Shown here: in pieces, positions 50,791 through 52,475 of the stretch
Position numbering within the stretch: position 1 is the stretch's first letter
How the letters are laid out: each line of letters begins with the position of its first letter
Source: an uncultured Collinsella sp.
Lineage (GTDB): Bacteria; Actinomycetota; Coriobacteriia; Coriobacteriales; Coriobacteriaceae
Direction: 5' to 3'
Assembly: GCA_900541195.1 (NCBI GenBank)
Contig: UQIY01000010.1
Location: forward strand, 1-52,475
DNA length: 52,475 bases
Notes under the pieces: generated by a model
Databases searched by the model: none
Seen by the model: only the letters and a program-made list of their open reading frames with translations
What the model was told of the DNA's origin: nothing
Program-made: the position numbers and the translations under genes

Positions 50791-52455
50791 TTACGAGCGC
50801 TTGCGGCTCACCACGGCGCCCGCGGCGATGGCGGCTGTTCCCGCAAGGGCGGCTGCCACGATGGCTGCGCTCGAGGCGTCGCCGGTTGCTGCGAGTTTGC
50901 CGGCGATCTTGGCTCCCGTGGCTGCAACTGCAACGGTCTTGGTCGTCTTCGTGCCCTCGGACTTGGAACCCTCGGGCTTGGTCTCGCCTGGCTTCTCCTC
51001 GGGTTTGATCTCCTCGGGAGGCGCGATGACCGTGCTCTTGGCGACAGCTTCGTTATAGGGGGAGTCGATCACAGCGTCGCCCGTGCCGATGGTTTGACCC
51101 ACCACGTAGAAGATGCCGTCATCGAGTTCTTCCTTGTTGCGATAGCCAATGATCTTGCCGCCTGTGGGCGTCTGGATGGGAGCGCCTTCGATCTCGATGG
51201 TGCCGATTGTCTCGCCGTCCGCGCTCACGGCAAGGGCGAAGATTGCCGCCGTGTCTCCCTCAGCTGTGACCTTACTGCGGACAATCGAGATGGTCGCGGG
51301 CGTGATGCCCTCCTTGGTCCGGGCAAAGATGCCGATGTTCACGCCCCTATGCTCGGGAATGACCGCGCCGCTTTGGTCGTTGCTGTAGTGATCGGGGCCG
51401 TCGCTACCGGACTCGACATAGCGGGCTATAGCCTTGACAACGGAGTCACTAATGTAGATGTGACCACCCGCTTCGTTGGGGTAGTAGTTTCTGGTGGAGA
51501 TTGCGGTCGAGAACTGGCCTTCTGCGAACGCATCCACGATCGAGTCGTTCTTGATGACGATGTCGTCCTCGTCGGTGAAGAGGGCGCTGGCTTCATCGTT
51601 CCCTGCACTTGCACGGACCGTTACGGTTGCGCCATCGAACGTGATGCCCTTGTAGACATAGATGCCATACCCAACGCCACTTGCGTTGAGGGAAGCGTTC
51701 GTGACCGTGAGGCTGTTTTTACCGTCGATGGCGGCGTCTTCCTCGGAGCTTGCCTTGACCTGGCTGCCACCCGAGATCTCGATGTTGCCGTCGGCCCAAA
51801 TCGCATTGTCTTTGATAGAGCTTGCCTCTACCTTGCCGCCGCCCTTTATGATGAGGTTCTCGTTAGCATCGATACCCTGATCCTCGGTGGCCTTGGCGGT
51901 GACGGTTCCGCTGTTGTCGATCGTGATGTTGCCGTCGGCCCTGATGCCATCCGAATCGCCCGTGGCGTTAACGTTTCCCGAGCCCTTGATGGTGACATCG
52001 CCCCCGGCATCGATGGCATCGTGCTCGGTGCTCGTGGCGTTGACAGTGCCAGCGCCGTCGATGTTGATGCTGCCGACGGAAGTGATGGCGTCACGAGAAG
52101 ATGACACGTTGAGCGTGCTGGACGCGTCGCCCTGAATATTAAGCTCGGCGTTCTCGTTCGCGCCATCCTTAACCTTGATGCCGCGGCCGTCGCCGTTAGT
52201 GACGGTGTTGTTGCCCTCGTAGCTCACGTTGAGCTTGCCCGCTGCCTCGATCGCGCCGCCGTTATAGCCGTTGAGCTTCATGTCGTCGGCGCCGTCCCAG
52301 GCCCAGGTGCCGGCCTCGTCGCCTGCTGCAGTGTTGTACTGAGTGCCGCCGACGTTGACCCACTCGGCCGCGAGCGAGACGCTCGGCATGAGCAGCGAGC
52401 TCACCGCAAGCGCGCATACGGCGCCTACAACGATGCGGCGCGTCACGCGGCGCAT
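50791..52455 (-). CDS. Cell-wall-anchored beta-helix protein, second copy, N-terminus cut by a fold-back
   Basis: At least 554 residues. It shows the same layout as its neighbour: signal peptide (VTRRIVVGAVCALAVSSLLM), beta-helix repeats (about 85-390), a Pro/Glu/Lys spacer, and the sorting signal LAATGD followed by a helix and RKRS. In the neighbour the signal peptide is preceded by a Trp and a basic leader of about 40 residues; here the sequence breaks off into an inverted copy of itself at 52451-52475. The Met at 52455 lies in that inverted copy, so the true start is almost certainly missing. The paralogue is directly downstream with its own terminator between them. Confidence 0.8.
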   Translation of the reverse strand: MRRVTRRIVVGAVCALAVSSLLMPSVSLAAEWVNVGGTQYNTAAGDEAGTWAWDGADDMKLNGYNGGAIEAAGKLNVSYEGNNTVTNGDGRGIKVKDGANENAELNIQGDASSTLNVSSSRDAITSVGSINIDGAGTVNATSTEHDAIDAGGDVTIKGSGNVNATGDSDGIRADGNITIDNSGTVTAKATEDQGIDANENLIIKGGGKVEASSIKDNAIWADGNIEISGGSQVKASSEEDAAIDGKNSLTVTNASLNASGVGYGIYVYKGITFDGATVTVRASAGNDEASALFTDEDDIVIKNDSIVDAFAEGQFSTAISTRNYYPNEAGGHIYISDSVVKAIARYVESGSDGPDHYSNDQSGAVIPEHRGVNIGIFARTKEGITPATISIVRSKVTAEGDTAAIFALAVSADGETIGTIEIEGAPIQTPTGGKIIGYRNKEELDDGIFYVVGQTIGTGDAVIDSPYNEAVAKSTVIAPPEEIKPEEKPGETKPEGSKSEGTKTTKTVAVAATGAKIAGKLAATGDASSAAIVAAALAGTAAIAAGAVVSRKRS

Positions 52456-52475
52456 CGTTGTAGGCGCCGTATGCG
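52413..52475. repeat. Perfect 25-bp inverted repeat at the window end
   Basis: CGCATACGGCGCCTACAACG (continuing ATGCG) at 52413-52437 recurs exactly as its reverse complement at 52451-52475, the last base of the window. The first arm is coding sequence of the signal peptide; the second replaces the expected upstream coding sequence. Confidence 0.9.

Overview
The window reads as chromosomal DNA from a GC-rich actinobacterium. The gut class Coriobacteriia, probably Collinsella, fits best. That assignment is inference from gene style: an IS1249-type transposase, LAATG sorting signals with short basic tails, EvgS-like kinases, and many -10 boxes of the form TACAAT or GACAAT. I saw no rRNA, tRNA or CRISPR array. 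Genes sit on both strands in short units, and I count 49 protein-coding genes plus one transposase remnant.

Layout. 0-1.8 kb: a truncated transposase and about 950 bp of non-coding, repeat-rich DNA. 1.8-5.7 kb: glutaredoxin, an XRE/zinc-ribbon/TipAS regulator, TrmO, a MalY/PatB C-S lyase and an FMN-binding split-barrel protein. 5.7-13.2 kb: a large EvgS-like hybrid kinase, a K+ channel, a LOG-family protein, a ClC channel, and a GntR/ABC transporter operon. 13.6-24.6 kb: RF3, a queuosine-precursor transporter, an SDR, Ung, an EamA exporter with a divergent LysR regulator, a MATE exporter, the rRNA methyltransferases RlmA and RsmJ, small membrane proteins (one of only 47 residues) and a GNAT. 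24.8-33 kb: a TetM-like GTPase, two related AAA ATPases flanking a GNAT/UvrA2 pair, and TrmL, with near-identical palindromes in four of the gaps. 33-40 kb: a CobW GTPase, an ArsC-like protein, a flavin reductase and two related GGDEF proteins, one also carrying EAL. 40-48.5 kb: a patatin, a TPP-riboswitch-controlled thiamine salvage operon, a HAD/LysR pair, a MetE-like protein, a uracil permease and an esterase. 48.7-52.5 kb: two tandem beta-helix surface proteins with LAATG signals. The second runs into a perfect 25-bp inverted repeat at the window edge.

The most striking structure outside the genes is three families of short palindromic repeats. Family A has the core AAGAACGTCCCCAATGA, family B the core TGACAAAGGGACAGT, and family C the core CTGCCAAAAAGGGACAGG. 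Family B copies overlap gene ends, and in two genes supply the last Met codon and the stop. Family A copies sit just upstream of -10 boxes. The most system-like cluster is at 24.8-32.5 kb: resistance-type proteins (TetM-like GTPase, UvrA2, GNAT) interleaved with paired AAA ATPases, with a triple 10-bp-spaced repeat in front of the first ATPase. Whether it works as a unit is inference.
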